Shown here in pieces: positions 44,393 to 54,408 of a DNA stretch of 64,000 nt. A model generated the notes under the pieces. That model was not told where the DNA came from. It did no database searches and worked only from the letters and a program-made list of their open reading frames with translations. Position numbers and translations under genes: made by a program. How positions within the stretch are numbered: position 1 is the stretch's first letter; each line of letters opens with the position of its first letter. Origin of the DNA: an uncultured Lachnospiraceae bacterium (lineage in GTDB: Bacteria > Bacillota > Clostridia > Lachnospirales > Lachnospiraceae); assembly GCA_947626715.1 (NCBI GenBank), contig CANQTG010000001.1:31371-95370 (forward strand), in the 5' to 3' direction.

Positions 44393-45877
44393 TCATTGCC
44401 TGATAAAGATCGTCTCCTGCTGATCCGCCGCCGCATAAGAATTTTCCAAAAGCCAAGCTTTGAAAATACCTTCATATTCTTTTGCAAAACCCTGATCGAT
44501 CACAACCATTTTCGGAGTATTCTTCCTAATATCCTCCAGATATTCCTGATAGATCCCTCTGCGTGCTTCAATGATGGGAAACTGATAGGAGTACTTGGAC
44601 GCGGATCTTTTATCGCATAAGAGATAGATGATGTCCTTATTCCCAAAAACAGATATCGTATCCGTCTCACTGCAATAGCTCTCGGACACCGTCTTCACCT
44701 TTTCCAGCCAGACATTTTTTTCCGTTCCCATAGACTGCTCCAAAGTATGATTCCAAACCTTCAGCATACACGGCGTTACAATCGCGTTTATGATCCAGAA
44801 TACGGCGAAGCAAGAGACCGCCGAGACTGCCTCTCCTTTTTCTTTCCTTAGTATAAATCGGTACAGGCAGCCGATCGGCGCCACCAGCGTCGGTATCAGC
44901 ACCATCTCATAATTGATATCCTGTCTGCCGGACATGCACATAAGGGGAAAGGTCAGGATAAAGCAGCCGGTGAGAGCCGCAAGCAGCCATCCATCCATTT
45001 TGATATCCAATTTCTTTTTGGCATAAACATACCAGAGATAAAATAGGGCAAACACAGTCAGATATACAAAAGGCTGGGCTATAAAATACTGATAGCAGTC
45101 CAATCTGCTCCGCAGGCTTTGATAGCCGCTGTATGACAGATTGAACAGAATATAAACCCGAAAGCAGTCCCGCAGCGCATGATTCCAAAGCAGATAAACC
45201 AGCGGCAGAAGCATTGCAGACATAGTCCCGGCCAGAAAATAAACCGCGCATTTTCGGATCTCCGGCCACTGCTTTTGATAGATATGCAACAGCAGGATCA
45301 GCGGAATACACACGAGCCAGATCGCGATCATATTGACCCTAAGCAGGCATACCGCCGCGAAACAGACTCCACTGAAAAATATCTCTTTTCTCTTGAGCCT
45401 TCGATCATATAGATATCCGGTAAAAAAATACAAACCGGCCGCTAAAAAAGGGATCGCAAACTCTTCCGTCATATTCCCGCCTTTAAAGCAGTCTCCCAAA
45501 ATACTATAGGCGCTCATCACCGCCAAAAAGGCAATTAATCTGTCTGCAAACATTCTTATCGTTTTATATGAAAATAGGACTCCCACATACAGCGCCAAGA
45601 CTTCAAATATCCAGATCCCCCACTCCCAATCAAGCAGCATACCAAAATAATCGATGAAATAGATCAACGGTCCTTTATGATCAAACGTATCGCGGTAAGG
45701 CACATACCCCTTCCCCATGAGATATGCGACATACCGGAACACCGACGAATCCGTACCGCTGACTTCATGGGAAAACGGCGACAGCCTGCTCTGCATACAA
45801 AGAAACAGGGAAAATCCCAGTAAAAGCGCAGCGATGAGTATTTTCTGTATCTTATCTTTCCCGATGGGTAAACGCAT
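44393..45877 (-). CDS. GT-C-like membrane glycosyltransferase
   Basis: This 494-residue polytopic protein has the first-loop signature GTDSSVFRYVAYLMGKGYVP followed by DTFDHKGPLIYFID near residues 63-76, which is highly characteristic of a GT-C subgroup with acidic catalytic residues next to the membrane. About eleven hydrophobic spans follow, and the C-terminal tail (TPKMVVIDQGFAKEY) is short. The 3' end of the polyprenyl-P GT2 gene overlaps its start by 26 bases, so the pair should act together on an undecaprenyl-P-sugar. Confidence 0.82.
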   Translation of the reverse strand: MRLPIGKDKIQKILIAALLLGFSLFLCMQSRLSPFSHEVSGTDSSVFRYVAYLMGKGYVPYRDTFDHKGPLIYFIDYFGMLLDWEWGIWIFEVLALYVGVLFSYKTIRMFADRLIAFLAVMSAYSILGDCFKGGNMTEEFAIPFLAAGLYFFTGYLYDRRLKRKEIFFSGVCFAAVCLLRVNMIAIWLVCIPLILLLHIYQKQWPEIRKCAVYFLAGTMSAMLLPLVYLLWNHALRDCFRVYILFNLSYSGYQSLRSRLDCYQYFIAQPFVYLTVFALFYLWYVYAKKKLDIKMDGWLLAALTGCFILTFPLMCMSGRQDINYEMVLIPTLVAPIGCLYRFILRKEKGEAVSAVSCFAVFWIINAIVTPCMLKVWNHTLEQSMGTEKNVWLEKVKTVSESYCSETDTISVFGNKDIIYLLCDKRSASKYSYQFPIIEARRGIYQEYLEDIRKNTPKMVVIDQGFAKEYEGIFKAWLLENSYAAADQQETIFIRQ

Positions 45878-46589
45878 CCATTTCCCTCCTGATCTTTCTG
45901 AAATCGACCGTCGCCTGTTTGCCTATCTTTGCTATTTTTTTCAGGTTGATCGAATTTACGCCCCCTTGACGTTTCCGAAAAGTAATCGGAATAAATTTGA
46001 CATGCTCTTTATCGAACCTGACATAGGCCGCGGACAAGACAACATTAGGCAGATTAAAGTGCTCCGGGATAAGCGCCAGATATCGGATCAACGATTCCCG
46101 CTCCATAAGCCGAAACGGGGTATTGGCATCCGTGACCCGTTCGCCCAGATACAGACGGACGACCAAGCGCAGCACCTTTGTCACAAAGATCCGAAGATAT
46201 CCATCCTCCCTGTGATTGCGGTACCCGATAATCGCATCATATTCCCTGCGCCGCTCCCAAAACGCCGCAAATTCCCCAGGGCATGTCTGCCCGTCGGAAT
46301 CTGTCTGGAAAATATAGTCCGCGCCGGCTGACACCGCATATTGATATCCGTATAGTACCGTATCTCCGTGTCCTCCGTTTTCCTTGACAAGCAAACGCAG
46401 CAGCGGACGCTTCTTCGCCTCTTCCTGTACGATCCGGCAGGTATCGTCCTTACTCCCGTCGTCAATGACCACCAGTCTGGATCTCCCGTCGCCGTTATTT
46501 TTTTCCACGATGGGATACCACTCTTTTATTACCTTCCTGATATTCTTGCTTTCATTATAAGCAGGCATGATGATATATAAGATATCCAT
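45852..46589 (-). CDS. Polyprenyl-phosphate GT2 (DPM1-like)
   Basis: A 245-residue GT-A enzyme with IIMPAYNESKNI, VIDDGSKDDT, ENGGHGDTVLYGYQYA and QTDSDGQT, followed by VTDANTPFRLM. These motifs place it with dolichyl/undecaprenyl-phosphate sugar synthases. There are no C-terminal membrane helices. It overlaps the GT-C gene downstream by 26 bases, the third such GT2 + GT-C pair in the window. Confidence 0.9.
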   Translation of the reverse strand: MDILYIIMPAYNESKNIRKVIKEWYPIVEKNNGDGRSRLVVIDDGSKDDTCRIVQEEAKKRPLLRLLVKENGGHGDTVLYGYQYAVSAGADYIFQTDSDGQTCPGEFAAFWERRREYDAIIGYRNHREDGYLRIFVTKVLRLVVRLYLGERVTDANTPFRLMERESLIRYLALIPEHFNLPNVVLSAAYVRFDKEHVKFIPITFRKRQGGVNSINLKKIAKIGKQATVDFRKIRREMDAFTHRER

Positions 46590-46665
46590 TTTTGTACCGG
46601 CCCTATCAGAAATATCCCTATTTCCATGCAGAGCGCAATCCTTTTCTTTTATCAGCGTATTCCCG

Positions 46666-47715
46666 TTATTCCAGCAGTTCTTTATACATATCCGCTATGA
46701 CGCGTATATTTCTTTTCAGGTCAAAGCTCTCCGCGATCCTGCTCCTCGCCGCTTTCCCCAGCCGTTCCCGTTTTTCTTCATCTTCGAGCAGGTCGCATAA
46801 TAGAGCCCTTAACGCCGCCGTATCTCCCGCCTTGCACAAAAGCCCGCTCTCACCGTTTAGGAGCAGGTGCGGGATCCCACCGACCCGGGTCGATACCACC
46901 GCCAGTCCATACGCCATCGCCTCTAAGACAGACATCGGCATCCCCTCATGATAACTGGGCAGCACATAGATACTGCACTCCCGCAGCAGCTTTTCCTTTT
47001 CCCTGCCGCGCACCCAGCCTAGAAAAGCTACATGCTCCGCGATCCCCTTTTGGGCGCAGAGACGCGCCGCTTTCTCCCGTTCTCCGTCGCCTCCCAGATA
47101 AATATGCGTATCGGGATATCTCTGAATGATCTCCGGCAATACTTCGAGCAGGTCATAGACGCCCTTCCGTTGTCCCAATATACCCAGAAACAATATCTTA
47201 CGCTGGCTGTAATCCTTCTCATACGGATCCGGCAGCTTTACCGCATTGTAAAGTACCTCGATTTTTTCAGGCGCGCAGATATTCTCCGCTAAAAACCGCT
47301 TCCAGTTATCCGAGAGCGCAATGACCTTGTCCGCCATTGCAAAGATTTCCCTGACCTTCCTCTTCTGCTCTTCCGTACAGCGTTCCTTATAAAATAAATC
47401 AAACGTACTACCGTGCATATGAATGACGATCTTCTTATCCGCCCTATGCGCCCTCCGTATAAAAACGGCTTTTCTGTAAAAGCTGTTATCCGAGGACATA
47501 TGCACATGCAGGATATCCGTTTTCCTGACCAGCTTTTCAAATCTAAGCCGCGCGATAAGCGCTACGAGCAGCTTTTTTAGACGCGAACCGTCCTCCATCG
47601 TCGGCAGATAGGTCAGCTCGCAGAGCTTATCCAGTCCCGCCTCATAGTAGCCGTTCACCACGCTGGATACGCCGCCGCGCACGTCTCTTCCGGCTCCTAT
47701 CATCAATACCCTCAT
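46666..47715 (-). CDS. GT4 family glycosyltransferase
   Basis: This 349-residue GT-B enzyme shows MIGAGRDVRGGVSSVV as the N-terminal loop, FLGILGQRKGVYDLLEVL between domains, YLGGDGEREKAARL and PSYHEGMPMSVLEAMAYGLAVVSTRVGGIP with the complete E-x7-E site. The layout resembles capsular GT4 enzymes. It lies 76 bases upstream of the DPM1-like gene and 40 bases after asnB. Confidence 0.93.
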   Translation of the reverse strand: MRVLMIGAGRDVRGGVSSVVNGYYEAGLDKLCELTYLPTMEDGSRLKKLLVALIARLRFEKLVRKTDILHVHMSSDNSFYRKAVFIRRAHRADKKIVIHMHGSTFDLFYKERCTEEQKRKVREIFAMADKVIALSDNWKRFLAENICAPEKIEVLYNAVKLPDPYEKDYSQRKILFLGILGQRKGVYDLLEVLPEIIQRYPDTHIYLGGDGEREKAARLCAQKGIAEHVAFLGWVRGREKEKLLRECSIYVLPSYHEGMPMSVLEAMAYGLAVVSTRVGGIPHLLLNGESGLLCKAGDTAALRALLCDLLEDEEKRERLGKAARSRIAESFDLKRNIRVIADMYKELLE

Positions 47716-47755
47716 AAATATACGCTCCCGTTCATCAGTCGAATCATTCGCTAAA

Positions 47756-49627
47756 TTATGCGAAGCTCTTCCACAGATCCTCTATATACGTCTGATACCA
47801 TCGCTGAAATATATAAAACGACCATAGCATGGAACTATACATAACCCTGTTGGATCTTTCCTGTTTACCGATCAATTCTTCAACGGCTTCCGGCACAAAT
47901 ATCCCCTGCTTCTTCAAAGCCTGTTTATCTGCGTATTTCTCAATCTCCGGCTTCAGCGTAGTCCGCAGCCATTTCTTGAGCGGAACTCCAAACCCCATTT
48001 TCGGTCTTTTTAAGAGTTTCTCTGGAACATACTTATATGCGAGTTTTTTCAATATATATTTTTTGTTTCCATTGGCATATTTAAATTTGTGGGGAATACA
48101 AAAGGATTGCTCTACAATGCGGTAATCCAACAGCGGACAGCGTACCTCGATAGAATACTTCATAGACGCCCTGTCTGTTTTTGCCAACACCTCATCAGGC
48201 AGATAGGTCAGCATGTCCAGCAGCATCCTGCGTTCCTGCCAATTCTTATACGTCAGCTCTCTTTCTCTTTCAAATTTAATATTTCTCCCATTTATGCCTA
48301 ATAGCCGGTCTGCTTCTTCTATCATAACATTGGTAAATAACTGGACTTTATAACCGTTATCCCTATTATCAAGAAACGCCCGCATTTCTATCGGGAGTAT
48401 TTTCTCTATCCGCTGCATTCCCGGTATCTGCGAAGCAAGCCCGCCTATCCAATCTGTATGCTGCGCGATCCAAGTCCAATCATACATCTTATATCCGCAA
48501 TACAGTTCATCGCCGCCGTCGCCGGAAAGGGCTACCGTAATATCCTCCGAAGCCATTCTGGAAAGCAGCATCATTGGCAGCTGAGAAGAATCGGAAAAGG
48601 GCTCGTCATAATAATACGAAATGTTGTCAAGCATATTTAAGATTTCCCGTTCGCCAATATAGAGCTCCTTATGCTCTGTACCAATATACTTAGCAATCTC
48701 CGCCGCATACTCCGCCTCATTCCTTTCCTTATCATAAAACCCGATCGAAAAGCTTTTCATTTTTCCGCCCGCAGCCTGCTGCGCCAACGCGCTCACAAGT
48801 GTGGAATCAATTCCCCCGCTTAAAAAAACGCCGGCCGGGACATCGGCAATCAATCTGCTCCTAATAGAATCCTGCAGCAATTCTTCTAACTCAGAAGCCG
48901 CTTCTTCGATATCATTTTTCTGCCTGCGTTCGGCATTCTCTTTCTTTTCCCTGATATCCCAATAAATATCTGTTTTGGCTTCCCCCTTCTCATAGATTAA
49001 ATAGGTGCCCGGAACCATTTTAAACGTATTTTTAAATATAGAATAAGGCGCCTCGATATATTTGTTACAGAGGAATTTCTCTATCATATTTTTCTCAACG
49101 CATTTTTCAAAATACGGATACCCCATAATAGGCTTTAATTCAGAGGCAAATACAAAATCTTTTCCTTTTTTATAATAATAAAGCGGTTTTTTCCCCATCC
49201 GGTCCCTTGCCAAAACCAGCCTTTCCTGTTTTCGGTCATATAAAGCGATCGCAAACATACCGTTCAGCTTCCTAAAGCAGCCGGTCCCCCATTCCTGATA
49301 GGCTGCAAGCACAACCTCCGTATCGCATTGCGAGCGGAATCCGTATCCCCGCTGTATGAGCTCTTTTTTTAATTGCCTGTAATTATACACCTCTCCATTA
49401 TAAACGACTGCAATATTCTTATCCTCCGAAAACATCGGCTGATGTCCCAGATCAGACAGATCAAGTATGGAAAGTCTTCTTTGTGCCAGTCCAACTTCTC
49501 CACTCCCTGTCCTTTCCTGCCATATTCCAGAATCGTCAGGTCCTCTATGGATCATTGTGTCGTTCATTTGCTCTAAAGTTTCCGGCAGTACTGTTTTATC
49601 CGAAAAATACCCGCATATCCCGCACAT
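47756..49627 (-). CDS. asnB: Asparagine synthase, glutamine-hydrolysing (AsnB-type)
   Basis: The 623-residue protein has an N-terminal glutaminase domain with nucleophile C2 in MCGICGYF, which fixes the start, followed by RGPDDSG, NGEVYNY and a C-terminal ATP-pyrophosphatase domain with FLSGGIDSTLVSAL. Both halves are complete. In surface-polysaccharide loci AsnB-like enzymes are thought to amidate uronic acids rather than make asparagine. The nearby AlgD-like dehydrogenase would provide a uronic acid, which supports that reading, but the substrate is inferred. Confidence 0.92.
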   Translation of the reverse strand: MCGICGYFSDKTVLPETLEQMNDTMIHRGPDDSGIWQERTGSGEVGLAQRRLSILDLSDLGHQPMFSEDKNIAVVYNGEVYNYRQLKKELIQRGYGFRSQCDTEVVLAAYQEWGTGCFRKLNGMFAIALYDRKQERLVLARDRMGKKPLYYYKKGKDFVFASELKPIMGYPYFEKCVEKNMIEKFLCNKYIEAPYSIFKNTFKMVPGTYLIYEKGEAKTDIYWDIREKKENAERRQKNDIEEAASELEELLQDSIRSRLIADVPAGVFLSGGIDSTLVSALAQQAAGGKMKSFSIGFYDKERNEAEYAAEIAKYIGTEHKELYIGEREILNMLDNISYYYDEPFSDSSQLPMMLLSRMASEDITVALSGDGGDELYCGYKMYDWTWIAQHTDWIGGLASQIPGMQRIEKILPIEMRAFLDNRDNGYKVQLFTNVMIEEADRLLGINGRNIKFERERELTYKNWQERRMLLDMLTYLPDEVLAKTDRASMKYSIEVRCPLLDYRIVEQSFCIPHKFKYANGNKKYILKKLAYKYVPEKLLKRPKMGFGVPLKKWLRTTLKPEIEKYADKQALKKQGIFVPEAVEELIGKQERSNRVMYSSMLWSFYIFQRWYQTYIEDLWKSFA

Positions 49628-49653
49628 ATATATCCTCTTTCATTGCTATCCTA

Positions 49654-51843
49654 TTACGCTTCTGTCCACTGTATTTTTACTTTCAGAGCCATATCTTTTT
49701 TCGCAGCGCCGGACAAGCGAATCTTTTTTGTCGTCCGCATTATGCCATAGCTCTCAGAAATATTGGTATCTACGATCTCACTTTTAAAACGGACGTTCTC
49801 TGACTGTGGATAAAGCATTATACTGCTGCCATTTCGCGTTACGATCTCATATCCGCCGTCCGCTTTCTCTGCCGCTTTGCAGTCCGCCCCCAGCAGGAAA
49901 TTGACGCAAAATTCCGTTTCCTGCTCTACGCCCAGCAGTTCATCTCGTATCGTCAGACTCCGCGCGCCGTCAAATTCATATCTCCTTCGATGGATCAGGG
50001 GCGCGTACCCGTCATGCTCCGCCTCCACATACCAGAGCGCGGGCTCCTTATCCTCTCTGCGCCGTCCGCCTTCTGTCTTTTCATTGTCGCCGTCCGATCG
50101 CTCCTCCGCTTTATCCCCTGCGTTTCCGATCGGCAGATTGCACGCAAGCAGCCTTGTTTGCGCCCGCTTTCCCCATAAAAACGCGCCCAGCATTTCCGAC
50201 TGGTCCCTGCCGCCGACCGTCATGGTATTATGGTTCTCCGTTTTGCGAAACGCATTCCGGTTTTCGAGATCGATATGATAAAGATAGGTGCCCGCGTCCG
50301 CAAATACCGCTTCCCCCTCTAAAAACATCTGGAACGAAAGCGCGTCCGCATGTCCGTGCGCGGCAATGCTGCCAAAGCCAAGCGCGCCGTGGTCGATCCC
50401 GATCAGCGCCCGTCCGTCCCCGCTCTTTAACAGGCTGACGCCGCCTTCTTTATAGCAGACGCTCCTCCGGTTCTGATAATATGGCTTTTCCTCGATCTGC
50501 TCCCAGATGTTTTCAGGAACAAGGCAGAGCAGCGTCTCCTCTCTGAGCGTCTCCACATAACGCTCCGGCAGCGCCACGCTCATCAGCTCCAGCACATAAC
50601 GGTAATGATCCTGCTTTCCCCGTATCCCGCAGATCCCGGCAAGATCCAATATCTTTCCTTCATCGTCGTCCCCGAATACGACCGTTTCTTCGTACCTGCC
50701 CTGACAATCCGAAAGATAACGGCTCATGCATACCAGCGTATTGCGCCACAGCTGCGGCATCTGCAGGCCGCACCGGCGCATTGTCAGCGCCAACAGTCCA
50801 ACGGCTTCCATAAAAAAGGACTGATAATGCAAGGACAATTCCTTATTGACGCCGTCCGCATAATTCTGCCTGCCGATCTCTCCCTGAAGGAGGGCAAACG
50901 CCGTATCGTACCACTCCCCGCAGTCCGTCACAAGTCCCGCGATCCCCAACGCGGCGGCCTCCACGATCACATGGTTATTTGCGGAGGAATAGCGGGAATA
51001 ATGCTGCGCAATATACGAGGTCATGTTAAGGATCCCAATACGCAGCTGTCTGCAGAGCGTTTCCAGTCCGCTGCGTAAGTCTTTGTCTCCCGCGGTTCTA
51101 TGCGCAGACTGCGCAGACTTATCCGCCCGTTCCGACGCGGTACCATCTGCGGCATCTTTCTGTTCCCGGCTCCTTTTTTCCTCATCCGCGCGCCGTTTTG
51201 CCGCCGCCCGTAAAAATCCCAGCGTATAGATCCAGTTAATATCCCGTATCGCCACTTCCATTACGCTTGTCCAGCAGATCCCGTGCAGGAACGGATTCTC
51301 TCTGTTCCAATCCGCGAACAGCGACATCAGCTCCGTCAGATACGCTTCTTCTCCGCTTCGATAATAGCGGCAGGCAAGCAGGGCGAACTGAAAATGCCGA
51401 TTTAGCTCCCAGTTGGTTCTGGCATCCCCGATCTCATCCCTCTGCTTATAAGAAAGAGCCGGAGAGAAGGTCTTAGGCCATCTGTTTTTGGTCTGGAACC
51501 CTGCGTGCCAATCTCTTTTATAGTCTTTATAGGAATAGCCGCCTGGCAGAAAAATACCATAATCCAGCGGATCCTGCCCGTTTGTATCTTCAAAAGAGCT
51601 TTCCGCTTCTTTCCCGCAAACGGAAGTCACGGACGGCGTTTCCGCGACGGAGATCGGCAGCCGTTTCGCATGAAAAATGAGGTCTTCTTTCCCGGGATAA
51701 AAGACCCGCTCTATGACCGTTCGCTCCCGCTCTCCAAATTCTTTCCGTTCGGCCCATTCTATCCTTTTCTGATCGATCCGCCAGAGGATCTCGCCGCCGC
51801 TCATCGCGCGCAGACGGCTTAGATACCAGCTAATATCCGCCAT
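49654..51843 (-). CDS. Heparinase II/III-like polysaccharide lyase family protein
   Basis: The 729-residue protein has an N-terminal alpha/alpha-barrel (NWELNRHFQFALLACRYY, then NNHVIVEAAALGIAGL) and a C-terminal beta-sandwich with AAHGHADALSFQMFLEG and FADAGTYLYH, the heparinase II/III core with its histidine and tyrosine. Two highly charged, low-complexity stretches interrupt the fold, around residues 222-255 (rich in Glu, Lys, Asp, Arg) and around 595-615. No signal peptide is seen, unlike secreted lyases. Homologues sit in many capsule/exopolysaccharide biosynthesis loci, where they may trim or edit uronate-containing chains. It follows the dehydrogenase by one base. Confidence 0.85.
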   Translation of the reverse strand: MADISWYLSRLRAMSGGEILWRIDQKRIEWAERKEFGERERTVIERVFYPGKEDLIFHAKRLPISVAETPSVTSVCGKEAESSFEDTNGQDPLDYGIFLPGGYSYKDYKRDWHAGFQTKNRWPKTFSPALSYKQRDEIGDARTNWELNRHFQFALLACRYYRSGEEAYLTELMSLFADWNRENPFLHGICWTSVMEVAIRDINWIYTLGFLRAAAKRRADEEKRSREQKDAADGTASERADKSAQSAHRTAGDKDLRSGLETLCRQLRIGILNMTSYIAQHYSRYSSANNHVIVEAAALGIAGLVTDCGEWYDTAFALLQGEIGRQNYADGVNKELSLHYQSFFMEAVGLLALTMRRCGLQMPQLWRNTLVCMSRYLSDCQGRYEETVVFGDDDEGKILDLAGICGIRGKQDHYRYVLELMSVALPERYVETLREETLLCLVPENIWEQIEEKPYYQNRRSVCYKEGGVSLLKSGDGRALIGIDHGALGFGSIAAHGHADALSFQMFLEGEAVFADAGTYLYHIDLENRNAFRKTENHNTMTVGGRDQSEMLGAFLWGKRAQTRLLACNLPIGNAGDKAEERSDGDNEKTEGGRRREDKEPALWYVEAEHDGYAPLIHRRRYEFDGARSLTIRDELLGVEQETEFCVNFLLGADCKAAEKADGGYEIVTRNGSSIMLYPQSENVRFKSEIVDTNISESYGIMRTTKKIRLSGAAKKDMALKVKIQWTEA

Positions 51844-51844
51844 C

Positions 51845-53218
51845 TTAGAACTCCGTTTCCGTCATATCTTTCCCGATCTTTTCATTCTGCTTTTCGTTCG
51901 TATTGATATTTCCCCAAGAGATCCCCTCGTAATTCCCCTCGTAGTCCACCTCATTCCATGCCCGCACCAGATCCACGATGATCTTTCCCGGATATTTCTT
52001 AGGCAAATCAGTAAATTCCGCCTCTTTATTGGTCACGACCAGCACGTCGGAGCCCGATACGACCCTGTCCAGATCGTCGTATACAAAATGCTGCAAATGC
52101 GGGATCTTGGCCATGATAAAATCCTTATTGGTTCCGGTGATCTCCGAAAGCTTTACGTTTTTATCATAGATACGCAGTTCAAAGCCCTTGCCCAGCAGCG
52201 CCTCCACCACATCTACGATCGGGCTGCAGCGCAGATCGTCCGTACCCGCCTTAAAGCTAAGCCCCAAGATCCCCACCTTCCGCCTGCCCTTTTCTACGAT
52301 CATGTCAACCGCATTCTTTTTCTGTATCTCATTGCTCTCCTCAATGCTGTTGATGACGGGCGTCTCGATATAATGGTCCCGGGCCAGCGTGCGCAGCGCT
52401 TTGGAATCCTTAGGCAGACAGGAACCGCCATAGGCAAAGCCGGGCTTAAAATAATACGGGGAAATATTAAGCTGGGTATCCTTGCAGAAGATCTCCATGA
52501 CCTTGTGGCTGTCCACGTCCAGCGCCTTGCAGATATTGCCGATCTCATTGCCGAATACGATCTTGAGCGCATGGTAGGTATTGTTGACATACTTCATCAT
52601 CTCCGCTACCCTGATATCCGTTACGATAAATTCACCCGGGATATCCTCATATAACGCGCGCATTCTGTCCACGGCCGTCTCATTGTCCGCGCCGATCAGC
52701 GTCAGCGGCGGATTCAGATAGTCATGGACCGCCGTCCCCTCCCGCAAAAACTCCGGGTTGGAAACCACCGTAAAATCCTGATCCCGTTTTTTCCCGGAGG
52801 TTTCTTCTATGATCTCCCCGATCCTCGCATTCGTACCGGGCAGGACCGTACTGCGGACCGCTACGATATGAAATCCTTTTTTCTTCCCGAGCGCTTCCCC
52901 GATCTGCCCTGCCACTTTATAGATATAATCCAGAGACAAATGCCCTTCCTTCGTGCTCGGCGTGCCTACGGCTATGAACGATATCTCGGAATTTTCCACC
53001 GCATAGGCCGCATCCATAGTCGCCTCCAGCCTTCCCGACTCATGCGCAGCCCAGACCAGCCGTTCGATATCCTTCTCGATGATCGTCGGCCTGCCGCTTC
53101 TGAGCAGTTCCACTTTATGCGGCGATACGTCCACGCCGATCACATGATGTCCCAGACTCGCGCAGCAGGCCGCCCCTACGCAGCCTACATATCCCATTCC
53201 AAATATACTGATTTTCAC
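51845..53218 (-). CDS. Nucleotide-sugar dehydrogenase, closest to GDP-mannose 6-dehydrogenase (AlgD)
   Basis: This 457-residue two-step oxidoreductase turns a nucleotide hexose into its uronic acid. FGMGYVGCVGAACCASLGHHVIGVD is the NAD loop and YYFKPGFAYGGSCLPKD holds the catalytic cysteine. Several blocks follow AlgD rather than UDP-glucose dehydrogenase: NPEFLREGTAVHDYLNPPLTLIG, FGNEIGNICKALDVD and CKDTQLNISPYYFKPGFA. GDP-mannuronate is therefore the suggested product, but UDP-sugar use cannot be excluded by eye. It overlaps the GT4 gene upstream by four bases. Confidence 0.9.
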   Translation of the reverse strand: MKISIFGMGYVGCVGAACCASLGHHVIGVDVSPHKVELLRSGRPTIIEKDIERLVWAAHESGRLEATMDAAYAVENSEISFIAVGTPSTKEGHLSLDYIYKVAGQIGEALGKKKGFHIVAVRSTVLPGTNARIGEIIEETSGKKRDQDFTVVSNPEFLREGTAVHDYLNPPLTLIGADNETAVDRMRALYEDIPGEFIVTDIRVAEMMKYVNNTYHALKIVFGNEIGNICKALDVDSHKVMEIFCKDTQLNISPYYFKPGFAYGGSCLPKDSKALRTLARDHYIETPVINSIEESNEIQKKNAVDMIVEKGRRKVGILGLSFKAGTDDLRCSPIVDVVEALLGKGFELRIYDKNVKLSEITGTNKDFIMAKIPHLQHFVYDDLDRVVSGSDVLVVTNKEAEFTDLPKKYPGKIIVDLVRAWNEVDYEGNYEGISWGNINTNEKQNEKIGKDMTETEF

Positions 53219-54408
53219 TTGATCTCTCCTTCAAAAAATGCCCGGTACCCCTCCAGCAGCGCCTTGCTGGTATGCTCCCACGACAATTCCTCGACGATCC
53301 GCTTCCTGCCGTAAGCGGACATCTCTTTTCTCTTTTCCGCATGATCCAGCAGCTCTACGATCTTGTGCGCCATATCGACCGCGTCGTTTGGCTTCGCATA
53401 CAGGGAAGCCTCCCCGGCCGAATACCTGCCCTCCGTCAGATCGAACTGCACGATCGGTTTCCCCAAAGCCATATATTCCAGCACCTTATTCATGGTGGAC
53501 TTATCGTTCATCGGATTATACTCGTCAGGATTTATGCAGATATCCGCCGTATTTAGATAATCCAGCATCACCTCGTCGCTAACGCGTCCCGTAAAGGTAA
53601 CGATATCGGAAAGCCCCATCCGCTCCGAGAGGCTTTTCAGTTCTTCCAGCGAAGTGCCTCCGCCTACGATAGCGTAACAGATATCGTCTCTTCCCAGCTC
53701 TTTTCGGATATACCTGGCGGCCTCCAGCAGATAGGGGATCCCCTCCTGTTTTCCAATCACTCCCAGATACCCTGCCATATATTTTCTGCCGCCCTTTAAC
53801 TCCTGTCTCGGAGGCTGTATTTTCAGTCTCTCCAGCTTAGGGCCGCTCCGCAGCACATATACCCTGCCTGGGTCCATGCCGCCGCGTTCTATCGCGATCT
53901 TTCGGTAGGATTCGTTGGTCACAAACGCAAAAGCCGCGTTTTGATAGGTCTTTCTTTCCAGCCATACCTGACTGCGGTAAAGCGGGCCCTTTTTTCCAAA
54001 CTTGGCTTCAAACAGCTCCGGGCAGATATCATGGTGGTCGAATACATATCTGACCCCGTACCTGCGAAAGCGTTTTGCTATCATATAAATATCATCCGGC
54101 GGATTACAGCCCTGTATCACGTCAAAGCCAATCTCCTTATATATTTTTCTGGCAAGACGCAGCTCATGGTACAGGGCGCTTCCGTATTCCCGGACATATC
54201 CCATAAAGCCGCTGCCCTCCGCGGGCAGGTCATGGCGGTAGATATGCACGCCGTTTAATCTTTCATATTCCGCTTCATACCCTTTTCCTTTGGGAGAGAT
54301 CACGGATACGGTATAGCCGTGCTCCGCCAGCGTCGTCGCCTCCTGCCAGACCCGCGTATCGAAGGGAACCGGCAGATTCTCTACAATGATCAGTATTTTC
54401 CCGCTCAT
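53215..54408 (-). CDS. GT4 family glycosyltransferase (WbuB-like)
   Basis: A 397-residue GT-B enzyme of the group that usually adds the second sugar after a polyprenyl-P initiating transferase. VENLPVPFDTRVWQEATTLAEHG is the characteristic N-terminal loop, AGYLGVIGKQEGIPYLLEA and TFTGRVSDEVMLDYLNTADI lie in the donor domain, and MNKVLEYMALGKPIVQFD is the donor loop. It directly follows the initiating transferase gene with no gap, which matches a role in the second step of the repeat unit. Confidence 0.93.
   Translation of the reverse strand: MSGKILIIVENLPVPFDTRVWQEATTLAEHGYTVSVISPKGKGYEAEYERLNGVHIYRHDLPAEGSGFMGYVREYGSALYHELRLARKIYKEIGFDVIQGCNPPDDIYMIAKRFRRYGVRYVFDHHDICPELFEAKFGKKGPLYRSQVWLERKTYQNAAFAFVTNESYRKIAIERGGMDPGRVYVLRSGPKLERLKIQPPRQELKGGRKYMAGYLGVIGKQEGIPYLLEAARYIRKELGRDDICYAIVGGGTSLEELKSLSERMGLSDIVTFTGRVSDEVMLDYLNTADICINPDEYNPMNDKSTMNKVLEYMALGKPIVQFDLTEGRYSAGEASLYAKPNDAVDMAHKIVELLDHAEKRKEMSAYGRKRIVEELSWEHTSKALLEGYRAFFEGEIK

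Noticed and set aside
45717..46331. 204-codon open frame on the plus strand
   Set aside because: It lies opposite the GT2/GT-C pair, which has clear family motifs, and shows no domain or ribosome binding site of its own.
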